From Parus major (taxonomy: Eukaryota; Chordata; Aves; Passeriformes; Paridae): a stretch of DNA of 64,000 bases. Under the pieces are notes generated by a model. It was not told the DNA's origin and did not search any database. It saw only the letters and a program-made list of their open reading frames with translations. The stretch covers positions 47,577,659 to 47,641,658 of the forward strand of contig NC_031799.1 in the NCBI RefSeq assembly GCF_001522545.3, written 5' to 3'. The position numbers were made by a program, and so were the translations under genes. Shown piece by piece: positions 1-13,045 of the stretch (position 1 is its first letter; each line of letters starts with the position of its first letter).

Positions 1-222
1 AACTAGGTTTCTGCACATGTTCTTTCCTGTTGATATTGATGATGCATCAGATATTTAAACAATAATTGCGTGAGTAACAGATGCACAGTTCCTATTCTAA
101 TGGCGAAGGTGTGACATAAAGATAACAAGCTGTCCAGTTTTATACCTCTGCAAATGGTAATTCCTTACTTGTTCCTTTGATAAGGCTGTGGAATTGATAG
201 ATCAGAGTGTCACAGGAGATGG

Positions 223-268
223 TTTGTTTTTTTTTTTTTTTGTTTTGCTTTTTTTTTTTCTTTTTTCC
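223..268. repeat. T-rich low-complexity tract
   Basis: Two long T runs are separated by short G or C interruptions. Such a tract may be the relic of a retroposon tail on the minus strand, but no element body can be recognised beside it. Confidence 0.8.
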
Positions 269-2321
269 ATTCTCCCTAGAATACTTCTACTGTCCTGTCT
301 AACTCATATCCTGTACCTAATTAATATATTTTCCTGTTATGAAATGACATTTATTTATTCCCCACTAATTCACATGGCACTCACATTAACAAATATATCA
401 TCTTACTGTTTTTTGAGGTTTTTTTCCAACTCTTGCTTTCCTGGATATCACACTGAAGTGCAAGTTTCCTCCTACTACTAATACAACAAAAACATGATAG
501 TAAGGATATAATGTTAGAGAAGGAAATGTAGGCAATTAAACTAGTTTTTCACAAGGAAGTACCGTTGAGAAATTAACTTTTTTCTTTTTTGTTTTATATG
601 GAGTAAATCTTTACACTCAAAAACTAAAATGAGCTTTAGAGTCAGCTGAGTATTATTCCAGAAGAGTTGTCCTTACTTTTTATTGCATGTCATTGAAATT
701 TGGTGTGAATGTACCTGCCTATACATATTATTAAACGTTCTAAATTGTTCATGAGACCAGAAATTTCTCTCCTTGATGTAGAAGTGAAGCTCACCCTCCA
801 AAGACACACAGAGCACCCAGCTATGCTTTTAGACAATCTCCCCCATAAAACTTATACATCAGCATTATTCAAACATTTAATTAAAATATATTTTAGCCTT
901 TGCAACATCATAACATTTCTACCAAGGTCGATGGCCAGTGTCTGACTGCTCCCTATTGTACCAAATATCCTCTTATTTCCCCTCCTTTTTCATTAACTTT
1001 GGTGTTTGCAGAGTTGTTTCTCTCACATTTCTTACTTCTCCTTACCATACTGCTGTGCAACATTTTTCACCCTTTCTTAAACATACTTTTGCAGTCACCA
1101 ACAGCATGACTGGTAGGCCCAGCTGTGTCCTGTGGTATGTCTGTTTTGTAACCTATTAGAACCACCAGGAACTGGCTGTGTCTAACATGTACAGCTCCTG
1201 GCCTCTCCTCACAGAGTCAAGCCTTGCTGCCCCCAAGCTGCCAACACTTTGGCACTAATATCTATTGCAGATTAATTGGCCACACAAAACGAATTTTAAA
1301 AAATGGTAGAAAATTGATGGTCCTAATTTTTAAAAATAGGGATATCATAGCAAGCTTTGTTATTCTTATACTGAAAAAAATAATACAATATAGCATGCTT
1401 TTAGGAAGATGGCAGTATAATTTTTAGGACTGATAGGGACTAGAGCAGCTAAAATGACAAAATTCCATACAGCAGGTAAGCAGCATTATTCACTATGCAA
1501 TATTTAGATTTTCAGAAAAAAAACAGAAAATTAAGACAATGTTTCACAAATTGACAAAATGTTTCATTAAATGCCAAAAACTTCTTAAAAGTCTTGGTAA
1601 TGTTTTCCTTTTGATTTGTGCCAGAGTTGATGCAAGCTGCCACTGCAGGAGAGGATGCCACTGTCAGTGAAGGCATGCATACTGAATAGTTTACCGCCAA
1701 ATTAGGCAGTGTGGAGCTCATCCCGTTCTTGCTTATAAGATAATGTAGTACAGTACTATAGAAATCAACTGACTGCAAGTAGCATGGTCTTCTTTATTCT
1801 CCCCTTCCCTTTACATGGGTGTACTTCTACCCACTTACACTCCCAAAATAATTTAAATTTCTGTGCATTTTCAACCCAAATACCTAAGATTTATTACATA
1901 GCTGATAGTACCAAAGGGTCATAGGAAAGAGCCCCTAAACATCCAAGAAAAACTCAAATTCTTGTGCACTGGGACAAGTTTTAGATGCTTTAATTTATTT
2001 TAAGTATATAGAAATGATCTAAGCTGAAGTATCGAAGGAATTTTTTCTTGTGAGGAAGATTTTGTAGCATACTGCCATATCTCGACAGTGTACTTGCTGT
2101 GAATCAAAGAAAAGTATGAAAATATTTTTTTTTGTTTGATTTCATAAGGCTTTGAAAGCATGAGATTCCAATTTTTTTCCATGATCATTCCTTATGAGGT
2201 AGTTCCAAATGCCTTCTCACGGTCTGAAGAATATGGGCTCTGTGAGTCCACCCCCAAGAAGTTATGCCACATAAGAAAGGAAGGCGTATTCACATTTTAT
2301 TTATTTTCAAGCTCTTTCTGC

Positions 2322-2370
2322 TTTGTTGTTTGTTTTGTTTTGTTTTGTTTTCTTTTCTTTTCTTTTTCTT
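2322..2370. repeat. TTTTG/TTTTC simple repeat
   Basis: About four TTTTG-type units are followed by TTTTC-type units, giving a pure pyrimidine/G-rich tract. This is a low-complexity simple repeat; the open frame that crosses it is compositional and not a gene. Confidence 0.85.
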
Positions 2371-3587
2371 AGTTTCAGCCTAGATAATGCAAAAAACATA
2401 GATATATAGGCTACAGGTAGCACAGTAAAATTTGGTCTCTTGTTTTCTATCACACATAAAAACATACAAACAACTGAGAAGGGGGAAGAAATGCAAGGAG
2501 AGAAATAACTGATAGCTTCTCTCAGATATTAGTGCTCTCTTCACCTAATAAGGTCAAACTCATTCTTCAGCCAAAGCTTAATGCCCTAACTCCAGCATAC
2601 TCTTTAATTTCATTTAATTGGAACCAGCTCATAAGAATCTATAAATTTGTCCTTATCAACCAGGACTCTGTTGGAAAGGTTCCTAGCAGGGACAAGGAGA
2701 AATGAAAAGGTGTTACTGCATTCTGTTACTCTGCTACACAAAAAATGTGGCGAATTCTGTTCCTTTTTATGAAATTTCATATCTGCCCAGTAGTCTGTGG
2801 TTTTGAGAGCAAAGCTTAGTATGCCTCTCCACATGTTCTTGGTGAACATTTAGGATAGGTATTAGTATAACAGTGGGCAAAGAGCGACAAAATCAGACCC
2901 TGTAAATCCCAACAGTTCCAATCATCTTTAAATGAAAATATTTCAGTTTCCTTGACAAAATGATACATTCTGCTATGCTTATGAGTGTTAAATACCAGCT
3001 TGATTCTATGGGGAGGCGCTTTTTTTATGACAATGATTAGATTCAATTATTATCTCTTATCTTCTTTGATGAGTGTCATTGAGCCTTATAAAGAAAAAGT
3101 AAGTGAAATTTTTGAGTCTAAAGATGTGGAACAAGCTTATATTTTCATCAAAAACTATAACAAGATTCAGGCCCCCTGTTCCTTTGGGTTTAGTCAGAAC
3201 AAGAGGAGATAAATACTCATCCTATATAGTTACTAAAAGTCAGCAGAACCATATGCATAGTGGATAAACTTGTATTTGTTAATCCATCTGCCTTATTTTT
3301 CCACTCTATCCAAAGATTAAGGCACATATAGATCCTACATTAAGCATCCTAAAGGAGCAATTGCATGTAGCTATCTTTTTTTAAGCATTGTGGATTTATT
3401 TTTCTAATTGCTTAAATAATTAAGGATTTGTGACAGTTATGTTCAAAATTAATGGCAAAGAAATGAGCTGTAACACATAGAACGCTCTGTTCCATTGCTT
3501 GCAGAATGATTTGGGAGTATTATTTGTAGTATGCTTATGGTCATATCCTCAAATAGCATGAGTCTGACTGGGTGCAGTGATAATTAA

Positions 3588-4097
3588 AAAGTGAACAAGC
3601 TTACCTATTTGGTTCATCTGAGAAGCAAAGGGACTCTAAATTTCCCAGCTCAGAAGTGGATATACTTAATTTCCTGGCACACGATGTTGCATGCCCCTAG
3701 CAGGATCGATCTTAATGTAAACTATGCTTCTGGAAAAATACTAAACACATTGTATAAGATAAGCAAGAGAGAAAGGAAACTGATTATTGTTTGGAATTAT
3801 TTGGGTTTAGAATTTTTTTTGAAAGAGTTAAAAGATCAGTTGCTTAAAAGAAGTAGCTGGCACTCTACAATCCCTACCTACTTCTTTGCCCTTTCTTTGG
3901 TGGAAAAAAAACTCATAATGAAGTCAAATCCTGCAAAAACATCTTTACCATTGTCTGAAGGAAGCATACTTTCTTGTCAGATATTAAATATAGATATCCA
4001 TGCTGGTTGTTTGGGGAATGTTGGAACCAGTAGGAAAGCAGAGTCCTCTGTTGGAAGATACATATATTTCTGTTATAAGACCTCCCCAGTTGTCTAG
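3588..4097 (+). other. Stop-free 510-base frame of unknown nature
   Basis: The frame is open from just after a TAA at 3585-3587 to a stop ending at 4097, about 169 codons. The first codon that could start it near the left edge is GTG (3591), which is not a normal eukaryotic start; the first in-frame ATG lies about 30 codons in. The translation has mixed composition and no signal peptide, membrane segment, repeat or motif that I recognise. It is the longest plus-strand frame outside the transposable elements. It could be a chance open frame, an old pseudogene fragment or an unrecognised repeat. No promoter, splice signal or related neighbour supports a gene. Confidence 0.12.
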
Positions 4098-7081
4098 AAA
4101 TGTTTTCTTCCCCTTGCTGAAGTGAAAAAGGAAATTTATGAAGTCAGCACCTGTTTATCATTCTAAATGAATGATAAATGAGTTAAAACTGTCAAAAAAA
4201 GCTTATATAATGATTTTTTTATTTTTAATTAGAAGTGCTAGACACTAATCACGTGAGCATAAGTAAATACCTTCAAAATGAGGATGAGCTGTCAACTACT
4301 AAAAAGAAAATGATATATTAGTGGAGAAATGTTACAAACTAAGGTAGATATTTTTGCCATTTTCTGCTGTACAACTGGAAAGCAATTAATGAAGATGGAT
4401 TCACAGCCATTGAAGTTCAGGAATACTTCTGTTTCCTTCTCTCAGAATGAAAATTTAAGTTTCTTTGGAGACATTAATGAGCTGTGACATCATAAGAAGC
4501 ATCCTATCCAAAAAGAATGGAAATTTCTTTATACGGTTAAATATAGATTGCATGTAGAAGCATCAGTCTGGGAAATCACCTGCAACATGAAATATAAGAG
4601 GTGAGGAGCAGCCAACTGGCATTATCAAGGATCAATGGCTCTTGGAAATATATTGTCCAAATATTTACTTTAAGAATGAGAAATAATAACAAATTCTTGT
4701 CTCAAAAAGTCACACCTAATTGGCAAAGTCAAATAATTTCAAAAGAGACAAGAAAAAAATATTTCATTATTGTATAACTTGGTATACTGACTGTAGCTCT
4801 CATTTGCACTGAAGGCCCATTAAGATGTGTTTATGCTTTTTTCTACCTCATACTTTCAAGCTAGTGAAGACAGAATTTGTTCCAGGATATTTACATAATT
4901 CCTAGGATTTTGGCAATATATTGTCTTTGTCTGTTACACTTAATACTGATTCTAAATATAAGCATAAGAATGTGTTTGTACTGTAATCTTCTATCAGGAA
5001 AAAAAAACAAAATGAACTTTAGACCTCAAGATAAAGATTTGGGAAGAACTAATTGTTTTAATCCATCTCAATCCAACAATTTACACATAAGGTTTAATAT
5101 TGCTGTTGGAGCTCTCAGCAGTAGCTTCATGTACTCATTACACATATTAATCTTAGTGGAAGTATATTATCCTAGCTTTTCTTAGCATAAATACACTTTT
5201 ACGGTTTCTAGTAAATTAATTTTTTTTATATTAAATCTGCCAGCACTGTTATTCTCTTTAGGAGAAAAATGAAAGTTGAGTGTATTCTGAGTGGGGGTTT
5301 TGATGGTGGAGACAAGGTGTTTTGAGTTTTGGGTATTTTATTTGATGTCTATAATTTCATTAGATGAACATTTTCATTTATAAATTCATCAAGCTTGACC
5401 TTTCAGAAGCTCAGTATTCATTTGCAAACATAAATTCATCATTACACAGGAAAAATCCAAAACACTTATCCTTCTTCATACCAGAGGATAAATTGCACAA
5501 GGTAATCTTAATTAATTAATTAATATAATGTGGCATAAACTTAAAATTATGATCTACCTTCCAGTATGTCAACACCTGATTTATAGGAAAACATCTTGTC
5601 TACTCTGGTTTAGGAAAGCTTTTTCTATTTTGTACCTCTGCCAGCACTGCTGAGGATTAGCATTAAGAGGATAAATTAAACAAACAAATAAAGAAATTAA
5701 AAAAAAAAATTCCTTCCACAAAAACAAAAATAAAACTTCATTTTTCCTGAAAGAAGTAGGAAGAGAACGCGGGGTCTCAACTCACCACTATTCTGAGGCA
5801 TAGAAAATTACTTCCTGTATCTCCAGTTAACCACCAGAGCTGAAACAACAGCATTCTGCAGTATTGATGTTGCACATCCATGTCACAAGTTAGAATTCTC
5901 ATAGAGAATTCAAACATTGTGATGAAAAGTGTCAAGGCCCGTTTTTGTTTGGAACACAGAATAATCAATTCATAGAATGGCCGTAGTACTGCAGAGCACA
6001 GTCTCTTGGGAAAGGCTCAATGCTGATTCAGTTATCATGTTATGTGGTGTCCATTCAGCATATATCTTGCTGCACAATTCTCAAATTAAAATGGATTTAT
6101 ATTCTTTGACTAATTGTAAGGCTTGCATTGCAATTTCAAAGATGTAACAAAATGCCCTTCCCACCCCAAACTCCCAAAACCTGAAAGAAACACACCAAAT
6201 TCAAGAAAACCACACAAACCAAAGTTGTAAGCAGAATGTGGGTTCTATGTTTTATGACAGTAGGTAAATTTAGTAAATTAAATTTCCTTCAAGGACTAGA
6301 CTTTGATTGAAAGCTTCCAGTAGAAAAAAAAATGATTGACAGCATCTGTCACTGTTAACAGAAGAATTTAAAAACAAACAAGGTAGAGTTAGGAAGGATG
6401 TCAAGAGCATAATCTCTGTGCAACAGTTTGATCATTTATCCTAGAGAAAAATACTGTCATGAATTCACCATTTATTATAAGAGTGAGAACCACTGAGATA
6501 TGAGGATGAAAAAACTAAAAACAAACTGCATATTATAGCCTTTTAATTGTGTTAGTAAAATCTCAGAATTTTTTAAATGACTGCAAACCATCTCTGTTTT
6601 AATTGCCTCCACCACTTTTCCTTGGACATTCTATTAACATTTATGACAGCATTCCCAGATAATGAGAGATCTGTGTTTACTATTCCAGCCTAATAGTAAT
6701 AATTTTTTTATCAGCCATATTTCTTAGATATTTCCACTTTTTGACCCTAGAATAAAACAATTAATAAACTGGACTAAATCAGAAAATGTAGGTGTTCAGA
6801 AGAGAGAAAGCTCCAGTAACTACTTTGTATTTATTTCAGGACCATTATCATTTCAAGTTGAAATTAATTTGTATCTAAAAGGACGGTTCAGATCTTGTTT
6901 AATGACATTAAATATGAACTGTTTTCTGCAACCAAACTAAATCTAGAGAAAAAATAACACAAACATAAACATTCTGTGGATTACTTATGTATAACTTCAT
7001 ATACTACCCCAATCCACAGATATATGACAGTATTTAAAAAAAAAAATAAAAAAATCTTAAACCTTTAAAAGAAAGGGTTTC

Positions 7082-7136
7082 TCTTTTTTTTTTTTTTTCT
7101 CTGTTTTTATAGTTTTTTTTATACTTTTCTTTTTTG
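7082..7136. repeat. T-rich low-complexity tract
   Basis: T runs broken by C, G and A. It is close to an A-rich patch at about 7030-7060, so the two could pair as an imperfect hairpin. No element body is recognised. Confidence 0.7.
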
Positions 7137-7583
7137 GCAGGCACCTCTTGAAAGAAAGATCTTTTATATTTAATTTACATGCTTGGTTATATTTCAAATT
7201 TTCTTTTCCTTTTTTTAAAATTCACTAACCCATTTAACAAATTGTCCAATTGAAATGTGAAAATCCACCTCATTTAGGCCTCTCCTTTAAACACTGTTGG
7301 CAAATAACTGTTATTTAATGTTTGTGTCTCTCTCTGGTCTGTATCTATATTAATTTATTCCAGTCAATGTCTTCTCCATTTTGTGTTGTCTAGTTCCTAG
7401 AAAGTCAGTGATCTTTATCAATGGGCTGGTATTAAGGATTTTATTGATAATTAGCACAATACCTAAAGTGTTATGAAAATAATAAAAAAGAAAAGCTTAA
7501 TTATCTACCTATCTCACATTATCTTTGCACATTTAAGTATTTGAATGTTCTAAATATCTGAACCTTGCTTCAAGTTTCCATTT

Positions 7584-7640
7584 CATCCATCCATCCATCC
7601 ATCCACCCATCCATCCATCCATCCATCCATCCATCCATCC
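7584..7640. repeat. ATCC (CATC) tetranucleotide microsatellite
   Basis: About fourteen CATC units with one substituted unit (ACCC) near 7603. Tetranucleotide arrays of this length are commonly length-polymorphic. Confidence 0.95.
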
Positions 7641-9174
7641 CCCCATCTAAGTAACTTATTTGTGTAGTATATTCTGAAAAAAAATTACATGATGCCCAGA
7701 AAGTAAACAGTGGATGCCTTTTCTGATTACTTGTTTTCTTATGTTCTTTTTTGACAATATTTTTTCATGTTCTATTTATTTGAGTCTGCACAGAACATAC
7801 CTATCAGAAATAGCAACACAGAAGGAGTATAAAAATGTGAGTAAAAGCTGCAGTGTTACAAAAAGCAAATTATTGACATGTTGTTTACCACTAACATTGG
7901 TAGTTTATTTTTGCCAACAGAGCAATGACAATAATACTTCATGAAGTGCACTCAGGCTTAAAAAGCATTTATATCAGGATCTGAGAATCATTTAAATGTA
8001 TCCACCAGTAACTTATTCTAAAAAAAAATACCACTAAGAAGCAGCCTAGAGCATAAAATAAAAAAAAAGAGGCAAGCAAAGTATTTTCTAGAACCTGCAA
8101 TACAGCAATATGTATGTGTAGCTATATGTATATACAGCTACATGATGTGTAGAATATGGTGATATCTTCTGGAGGTGGTATTTTGAGAGAGTACAGCGCT
8201 GGCTTTTGGCAGGTAAAGACAGTGGGCATCTATGGTGCGGAGGACCTGCTACCAAAATTTGCTCAGAAAAGAACATGAATTTTCATGTTTGAGGTTGAGC
8301 ACATTTAAATTCAAGAATATTCTTACAACTCTCCACAAACTAATGAATGCTATAAACAATTGATGAGTCACAAGCAAAAATATAAAACCAGGCATAAACG
8401 GAATATTAACAGGAGGGGGTTTAATTTAAAATGGCCTGAGAACACAAGTCCAGCTTTTGTGCAGTCTCTGCTTGCCTATATCCAGTAAGTCCTCCCCAAC
8501 ATCTCCAGAAAGTAAAACACAGGTTCTGTAGTGGAAAAAGGGCGTTTGGCATTAAATTTTGCCAGGTCACATTTTCAACTTACGTAAGCAGTGTAATACT
8601 GACAGTATTAATTTTGCACATGACAGTAATAATTTTTCATGTTTCATCTTTGTTGTTTTTTTTTATTCATTGTGCACACACATCTCAGTGAAGCAAACTT
8701 CCAGAGAGGATGGCCTAATTAATCTGATTTTATAACCTTAATTTGAAATTAAGAGTGTTTTAAAATGCACATAGACAAATAAGGTCTGAGAAAAGTTATT
8801 GGAGAATTCATAACAGGGTTTTTGCTTTGCAAGACAATGACCCCAATGAAGTCTTACAGAACACTGAAAGTATTTTAAGGAACTGTGGGGAAAAAAGCTG
8901 AAATATTAGTAGCTATCAGAAAAGAAATAAATTATTTCAGGAAAATACAACACTTGTCTATAATAACTTGGGTGAATAACTCTCTTTAACAGACTGTGTT
9001 CTTATATTGCATTAGAGCTTTTCAGAAGAAAGAATAGCATAGAGTATTTCTGTTAATGTCATGAAGAGATATTTTATTTTGGCCAGACACATTTGCCTCA
9101 TCATAAGCACTGAAACGTGGAAGAACTAAACTAGTATAGTATGATAGCACGATTTGAAATAATGTTTGGTGTTT

Positions 9175-9505
9175 TAGTGAGAAGACTTTAAGGGTGATGT
9201 CATTACTGTCTACAATTTTCTGGTGAGGGGTGGCAGAGAGTGATCTTTCTGGTGTCTTGTGGATGGATGTGAGCTAATGTCTTAAGCCTATGTCAGGGAA
9301 AGTTCTTCATTGAGAGGTTGGTAAAGCACTGGAACAAGCTTCCCAGGAACCGGTCATGGTCCCAGGCTAATTGCTGTTCAAAAGCCTTTCAACAATACCC
9401 TATACTTAATATTTTAAAGTTTATCTTTTAAGTTGCCCTTTGTAGAATTAGGATTTGGTCTCAGTGATTCTTGTGGGTCCATTCCAAGTCAGGATATTCT
9501 ATGAG
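9175..9505 (+). mobile_element. CR1 LINE, 3' end fragment
   Basis: The segment matches the end of CR1 ORF2 and the CR1 3' UTR. It has the 'charge then hydrophobic' closing region of ORF2, then the typical words GGTTCTTCA-like, GCACTGGAACA, CTTCCCAGGAA and TCAGTGATTCTTGTGGGTCC. It closes with ATTCTATGAG, a degraded form of the CR1 terminal octamer. It is strongly 5'-truncated, as is normal for CR1 inserts. Many substitutions and an AT-rich internal patch (about 9400-9440) suggest an old copy. Confidence 0.88.
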
Positions 9506-12500
9506 TTTACAATCTGTTTATTAAGAAATAACATTCCTGTATAAAGTTGCTTTTCATGAATTAATAATAAAAGTTGCACTTATAGAAAATTTACTTTTGA
9601 TTTATAATTTAAGTAAATTGACAAAAATAAACTTACACTTTAGTTTTATCTTTTTTAAACATATATATATATTATATATATGAAAAAAGATATTTCTCCA
9701 AAGGCATTATAATATACTCAATTTCAGAAGAAAGAAAATACATTAATTTGAAGTTTACAAAGTTTCAGGGCTTTGGAACACTCTTGTTATTTTGAGGGGT
9801 ACCTATTTTCTGACTCTTGTAGAATAAAAGGACTTTATCACATACCTGTGTACTTGCTGTGCTTGGGGAGGATGCTTAGCTCTGTCCTTAACACATCAGA
9901 AGTTGTAAAAGATAATTACCTTTTCTGTATGACCTCCACAATTGCACTCTATACAGGGGTAATGTTGTATTATTTGGCAGAAAGTTGTTAAGAAGAATTA
10001 TTTTTCTCTCTTCTTATCTGCTATAGAGTAACAGGTTGCAATCCTCAATTTATTCTTTTGAATAAGTATATTTTTGGGGGGGATCCGAAGATGAAATTCC
10101 CTATTGGTTTTAATCAGAGTTATTTCAGAAGAAGAGCTGGTATAATAATACATCTAGAAAACAAAAATCTAATACAAATAACTATATTTAATAGCCCAAA
10201 ATGTAAGCCCTCTAGTTAATGAAAAGCTCTTTGTTCTCCCTGCATGAAATGGGAGAAAATTTTTTGGGAGTTTATATGATATTTAAGATTCATGTCAACT
10301 CACATGTGGACCACAGTGTGCTCTGGTGGTTGCTGTGCTGTCATGTAGGTGTGCGCACCTAAATCACCTTTCAAAAAGCAAGTTCAAAAGTACAACAGAA
10401 ATTTCAAATTTTATATGATTACACTTCTTCATTACCAAGTCTGACAGTGAGCTTGTTCCCCTTTCAACAGATAAAAAAATTACATTTATGAAGGTTCTGC
10501 TAGTTGTTTTATACTATTACTTGCTTATCAGGTGAATTTTGAATGAACCTGGTTGGTTGTGAGTATCAAGTTGCTTGCAGCTATATCACAAATATACTGA
10601 TTACCAAGCTGAAAGAAAATAAACATTTAAACGTATAAGTCTTCACATTGGCAAGAGGATAGTCTCAAACATAATAAGGTGAGATAGACATATTAAAGGG
10701 TGTGAAACCTGTGGAAACACACTCTTCTTAATATGAAGGTTATGATTAAAAGTTTTGGTGGTCCAGGTACCACCTAATTTCAGCATTTGAATATATGAAT
10801 TCCAGCGTTCAGTACAATTTTCTCTGAACAAATGCCCTAATCCTTTATGACTATGCAACCACCGGTATGTACAAGCACAAGAATACGTGTCTAGGCTGAA
10901 CACACACCCCTAAAATCCCATGCTTTATTCATAGCTAACTATTTAAATGGGACTCTCTATTTGCTTCAAGGTGTTTTCTTCAATAGAGGTAAACAGAGTA
11001 GCCCAGACAGCTGTAGCTGCTGTCATGAGTGCAGTCCATGAAATTGAGAACCATAGCTAAGTTTTGAAAACAAACTATTTCTTGAAAAATATAGATTTTG
11101 AAGTTTTTTGTTTTTTTTTTTAAAGTATAAATATCTCAACTAGACAGATTTTATGAGCAATCTTCTTGGGACATAAATAAAAGCCAATCTCAACTTCAGT
11201 TTGAAGTTCAGTCACAAAGTTTCTTGTAAATTTACAGCTTAATTATACTGCTAATAGGTATTGTGTAGTACCTGTTAAAGTTAATATGATTAAATTTATG
11301 ACCAAAATGTTTTGGTTATATTTAAAACTTTATGCAATAATGCTATTCATCAAGTTTCCTCTTTCCTGTGAAGTATAGGATGCACATTGACAACAAACAC
11401 ATCGATGATTTTTAGTTGAATTTTAACATAATTAAGATAATTATGATAGGTAAATACTTTCAGACTTAAAACCTTTTCCCATGCACATTTAAATTTTTTA
11501 TGTGCTAAATGAGACTTCTATTCTCATCATTATTCATGAAGCTACAATAAAACTACTGCAGAAGTAAAACATGGGAGCAGATAAAATGCTGTAAAGAAAA
11601 AAAATTTAAAAAAATCAGCACCACAAAAGTTACTTCCAGCACCAGTATTTGGTTATCTGTCTGTTTAAACATAAAAAAAATTGCTCAAAATAATGTTAGC
11701 TCTAAGTTTACTTTTGATATACTTTAATCTGCCTCTTTCCTTCTTCTTTCAGAATGCCTTAGTGTGTATAAACATAGATATCTTAAAAATCTAAATAGGT
11801 ATTCTTCAGAGATACTCGATTTTGGTTAAGCTACTATTTATATTAACAAAATACTAATATGTTTTTTTATAGTCAGAATTCAGAATAACCCAATTTTTAT
11901 GACATGAATAAAATTCCTGCACTCAAACATTATTTAGAGCTGCAGTTCCCATCTTTTTTTTCCAGCTTCCTTAGCCCGCCCCACCTTCTTCCTCCCATCC
12001 AAGAAAATGATTGAAGATCTTCCAGTGCTTCAAACTCATAGAATTAAGAAGTACTTTAGTGAATTACCGCTTATGACAGTTTGAAAATCAGTATATTTTT
12101 ATACAACGATTCTTCCTGTAACAGGGGAGTTTTAGGGGAATCATAAATGGATTTTTTAGAGTCCTTTTCTCTATGGTTACAAAAGATTGAAGTACCTTTA
12201 CAAGACTGGCTATGACTGTACATTTGGAGAATGAACTGAACTCAGAAATTAAAAAAAAAAATTGAAGTTTCTTGCTATTTTTCTTTTCTGAAGCAGTGCA
12301 TTAATTTAAGAAAAATAAATTTCAACCATATTCCGTTCTGAGGCAATCAAGCTAGTTTAAGCTTTTTAACATAAACTTTGTCAAAAGGAAGTCATGGAAA
12401 AAATATGATTTCAGATGTTGGATATCACCAAAATGCATACAATTGAATCCTATATTCAGTGAAGTTATTACTTAATGCTGAAAGCACAGATAAGCTTTTG

Positions 12501-13018
12501 TTAATATTTTTACCTTTTAATAGGGTTGGGGGTTTTTTGTTTGGTTGGTTTGTTTTGTTTTGCTTTGAGTTTTTTTGATCAATAATAAAAAAAATCTTTA
12601 TTTCCATTGCTAAAAATAAACAATTTTCTCTCTTTCTAAATTATCTTTCAATTCTTACTTCTGGAATGACCAAACTAGGGCAGTTATTTAAAATACTAAG
12701 GGAACATTAAACCATATATAGTGTCAGTAAAAAAAGGGTTTTTGGAAGAAAAAAAACAAACCTTCCATGAACAGATGTAAAATAATGAGATGAATACTGA
12801 TATGTATGAAAATAATTTGCAATTACTTAAAGTAAAATAAAATTATTTAGAATAGATTTTGGATAGAAAGGTTTCCATTATAGCTAATGGTGGGACTTAC
12901 AAAAATATGCTGCACTATTATGTAGTCAGATACTGAAAAAAGTCATGAATCAAAATGGCTGTTTTAATTTTATTTACATAATCTGCTATTATAAGCCATT
13001 TTCTGTGACACCAGTTGG

Positions 13019-13045
13019 TTACCCATACAGTCAGTGTATGGGTAA
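13019..13045. repeat. Short perfect hairpin
   Basis: Ten-base arms (TTACCCATAC and its complement) flank a seven-base loop. Nothing around it suggests a structured RNA gene, and hairpins of this size arise by chance in 64 kb. Confidence 0.6.

Larger units (their letters stand above)
1..9174. other. AT-rich non-coding stretch, no gene recognised
   Basis: The reading frames here are short and none resembles a known protein. The sequence is AT-rich and looks unique apart from the T-rich tracts, the ATCC microsatellite and the 510-base open frame listed separately. No splice-bounded open frame stood out. Whether it is intergenic or intronic cannot be told from this sequence. Confidence 0.6.

Noticed and set aside
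188..481. Phe-rich open frame that looks like a signal or membrane segment
   Set aside because: The phenylalanine run is a translated T tract, and the remainder has no motif.
7584..7640. Regular repeat considered as a possible CRISPR-like or satellite array
   Set aside because: It is a pure tetranucleotide microsatellite without spacers, and the genome is a vertebrate one.
11730..11830. Pyrimidine tract and CAG resembling a 3' splice site
   Set aside because: The sequence after CAG has early stops in the frames examined and no partner donor site or recognisable exon.
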